Shown here piece after piece: positions 12,713 to 14,367 of a stretch of 14,367 bases of DNA. This DNA is from Gammaproteobacteria bacterium (GTDB lineage Bacteria > Pseudomonadota > Gammaproteobacteria > JAABTG01), in assembly GCA_030066245.1 (NCBI GenBank), contig JASJBY010000042.1, positions 1 to 14,367 on the forward strand, written 5' to 3'. Each line of letters opens with the position of its first letter. Within the stretch, counting starts at the first letter, position 1. The notes beneath the pieces are model-generated. The model searched no databases. It was not told the DNA's origin and saw only the letters and a program-made list of their open reading frames with translations. Both the position numbers and the translations under genes were made by a program.

Positions 12713-14367
12713 ATGGCTAACGTGGTCGAGGTAAAAGTCCCCAACATCGGGGATTTTCAGAACGTCGACGTGATCGAGGTGCTCGTCTCAGCCGGCGACA
12801 GGGTAAAGCCGGAAGACTCTCTGATTACCCTGGAAAGTGACAAGGCCACCATGGAAATACCTTCTCCCGACGCGGGCGTCGTCAAGAGCCTTGCGGTTAG
12901 CGTCGGCGACAAAGTTTCCGAGGGTGCCACCATCCTCAGTCTGGAAACCGAGGAAACGTCGCCCGAGGCCACTGCACCCGATGGGGAGACCGGCGCGCCC
13001 CTTGACTCGCCGTCGAGCGCCACGGTAAACGCGGATTTGCACGCCGAAGTCCTGGTCCTCGGCGCCGGTCCGGGCGGCTACACGGCCGCCTTTCGCGCGG
13101 CTGATCTCGGCAAGAGCGTCGTGTTGGTGGAGCGCTACCCTTCCCTCGGGGGCGTCTGTCTGAACGTGGGCTGTATCCCTTCCAAGGCGCTTCTGCATAC
13201 CGCAGAGGTCGTGAGTGCGGCCCGTGAAATGGCTGATTTCGGAGTGGCTTTCGGGGCTCCACAGGTCGACCTGACAAAACTGCGGGCGTGGAAGGATGGC
13301 ATCGTCGGCCGCCTGACAGGCGGCCTCTCCCAGTTGGCGAAGCGGCGCAAGGTCCGCGTCCTGCAGGGTGAAGGGCGATTCTACTCCGCCAACCGACTCA
13401 TCCTCGCGGGCGAAGCAGGAGAGCAGACGATCTCTTTCGACCAGGCGATTATCGCAGCCGGCTCCCGCGTCAGCCGGATCCCCGGTTTCCCCTACGAGGA
13501 TCCCCGCGTCATGGATTCCACCGATGCACTAGCCCTGGCGGACGTGCCCCGACGCCTACTGGTGGTGGGTGGCGGGATTATCGGCTTGGAAATGGCCACT
13601 GTGTACGAGTCGCTGGGCTCCCGAGTCACGGTCGTGGAACTCATGGACAACCTGATCCCCGGCTGCGACCAGGACCTGGTCAAGCCGCTGCACAAGCGCA
13701 TCGCCAAACGTTACGAGAACATCTTTCTGGGCACCAAGGTGACGCGGGTACAAGCGCAGAAAAAAGGCCTGAAGGTTTACCTCGAAGGCGGCAAGGCGCC
13801 GGAGGCGGCCACCTTCGACAAGATACTGGTGGCTGTGGGAAGGCGACCCAACGGCGACCTCATCGGGGTTGAGAATGCCGGTGTCTTTGTGGACGAGCGC
13901 GGCTTCATCAAGGTGGATGCGCAGCAGCGGACCAACGTCGCCAACATCTTCGCCATCGGTGACATCGTGGGACAACCCATGCTCGCTCACAAGGCCTCGC
14001 ACGAAGGAAAGGTCGCCGCCGAGGTGGTCGCCGGCAGGCGCACGGCGTTCGAGGCCCTGACGATCCCCAATGTGGCTTACACCGACCCGGAAGTTGCCTG
14101 GATGGGCCTCAGCGAAACCCAGGCAAAGGAGCAGGGAATTGACGTTGACAAGGCCAGCTTTCCCCTTGCGGCCAGTGGTCGTGCGCTGGGCATGGGGCGG
14201 GATGAAGGCTTCACCAAGCTGCTCTTCAACAAGGAGAACGGTCGTCTGGTCGGTGCCGGCGTGGTGGGCCCCCATGCGGGCGACCTGATCGCCGAAACGG
14301 TCCTCGCCCTGGAGATGGGCGCAGACGCACAGGACATTGGCCTCACAATCCACCCCCATCCCACCCT
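12713..14367 (+). CDS. lpdA: Dihydrolipoamide dehydrogenase with N-terminal lipoyl domain (cut by window edge)
   Basis: This E3 flavoprotein reoxidises the dihydrolipoyl arm of E2 with FAD and NAD+. The first 551 residues are present. Residues 1-78 are a complete lipoyl domain with Lys44 in ESDKATME, followed by a short Pro/Ser/Thr-rich linker (80-107). The E3 fold follows: FAD-binding GAGPGG (117-122), redox-active disulfide Cys149/Cys154 (GGVCLNVGCIPSK), NAD-binding GGGIIG (286-291) and second FAD motif NIFAIGD. The C-terminal interface domain reaches HPHPT, whose His549 is the expected catalytic base; the partner glutamate should fall just past the edge. The ATG at 12713 is supported by AGGTAGGG. 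E3 with an attached lipoyl domain is known in some proteobacteria and Gram-positives but absent from E. coli Lpd. About 50 of 74 lipoyl-domain residues equal those of the neighbouring AceF domain. Confidence 0.97.
   Translation, partial: MANVVEVKVPNIGDFQNVDVIEVLVSAGDRVKPEDSLITLESDKATMEIPSPDAGVVKSLAVSVGDKVSEGATILSLETEETSPEATAPDGETGAPLDSPSSATVNADLHAEVLVLGAGPGGYTAAFRAADLGKSVVLVERYPSLGGVCLNVGCIPSKALLHTAEVVSAAREMADFGVAFGAPQVDLTKLRAWKDGIVGRLTGGLSQLAKRRKVRVLQGEGRFYSANRLILAGEAGEQTISFDQAIIAAGSRVSRIPGFPYEDPRVMDSTDALALADVPRRLLVVGGGIIGLEMATVYESLGSRVTVVELMDNLIPGCDQDLVKPLHKRIAKRYENIFLGTKVTRVQAQKKGLKVYLEGGKAPEAATFDKILVAVGRRPNGDLIGVENAGVFVDERGFIKVDAQQRTNVANIFAIGDIVGQPMLAHKASHEGKVAAEVVAGRRTAFEALTIPNVAYTDPEVAWMGLSETQAKEQGIDVDKASFPLAASGRALGMGRDEGFTKLLFNKENGRLVGAGVVGPHAGDLIAETVLALEMGADAQDIGLTIHPHPT

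Noticed and set aside
13556..14359. 267-residue minus-strand frame within lpdA
   Set aside because: It is antisense to a complete E3 reading frame with intact FAD, NAD and redox motifs.

Overview
The window looks like chromosomal DNA of a GC-rich sulfur-oxidising gammaproteobacterium, plausibly Chromatiales-like. The taxonomic clues are a divergent guaB / xseA neighbourhood as in Enterobacteria and Pseudomonas, a pyrC-rnt pair, a homodimeric-type AceE with AceF and a lipoyl-bearing E3, and two small exported proteins of sulfur-oxidiser type: a SoxXA-binding-protein-like polypeptide (676-984) and a sulfur globule protein (7416-7775). Genus and species cannot be fixed from the sequence.

Layout. 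1-514 (minus) is the N-terminal part of guaB, running off the left edge, with a good sigma70 promoter in the 161-bp divergent spacer. 676-984 (plus) encodes the small exported SoxK-like protein and is closed by an intrinsic terminator at 1011-1041. 1124-3402 (plus) is a two-gene unit, xseA (exonuclease VII large subunit) and a secreted M23/LytM-type metallopeptidase, joined by an ATGA overlap. It converges at 3403-3483 on a four-gene minus-strand run that reads pyrC (7200-6166), rnt (6169-5510), lipA (5440-4478) and an ElyC/DUF218 membrane protein (4251-3484). pyrC and rnt overlap by ATGA. The lipA to ElyC spacer is almost wholly made of two 49-bp arrays of a degenerate 7-mer in opposite orientations around a 122-bp core.

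Divergent from pyrC is the sulfur globule gene. It has a near-consensus promoter whose predicted transcript begins with a stem-loop. A 764-bp stretch without a convincing protein gene follows (7776-8539), but it holds a strong intrinsic terminator at 8257-8312 that no annotated gene accounts for. The right third (8540-14367, plus) is the pyruvate dehydrogenase cluster: aceE (E1), aceF (E2 with one lipoyl domain) and lpdA (E3 with its own N-terminal lipoyl domain, cut by the right edge).

How the genes fit together. LipA completes the lipoyl cofactor that both AceF and this LpdA carry on Lys44, so the window holds an enzyme and two of its client proteins. guaB and pyrC give de novo guanine and pyrimidine synthesis, and rnt and xseA give RNA and DNA end-processing. 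The M23 peptidase and ElyC-like protein concern the cell envelope. The sulfur globule and SoxK-like proteins point to periplasmic thiosulfate/sulfide oxidation with stored sulfur. No CRISPR array, tRNA, rRNA, insertion sequence or phage gene was seen. The least explained elements are the paired heptamer arrays, the orphan terminator and its upstream folded DNA, and the 5'-terminal hairpin of the sulfur globule transcript.
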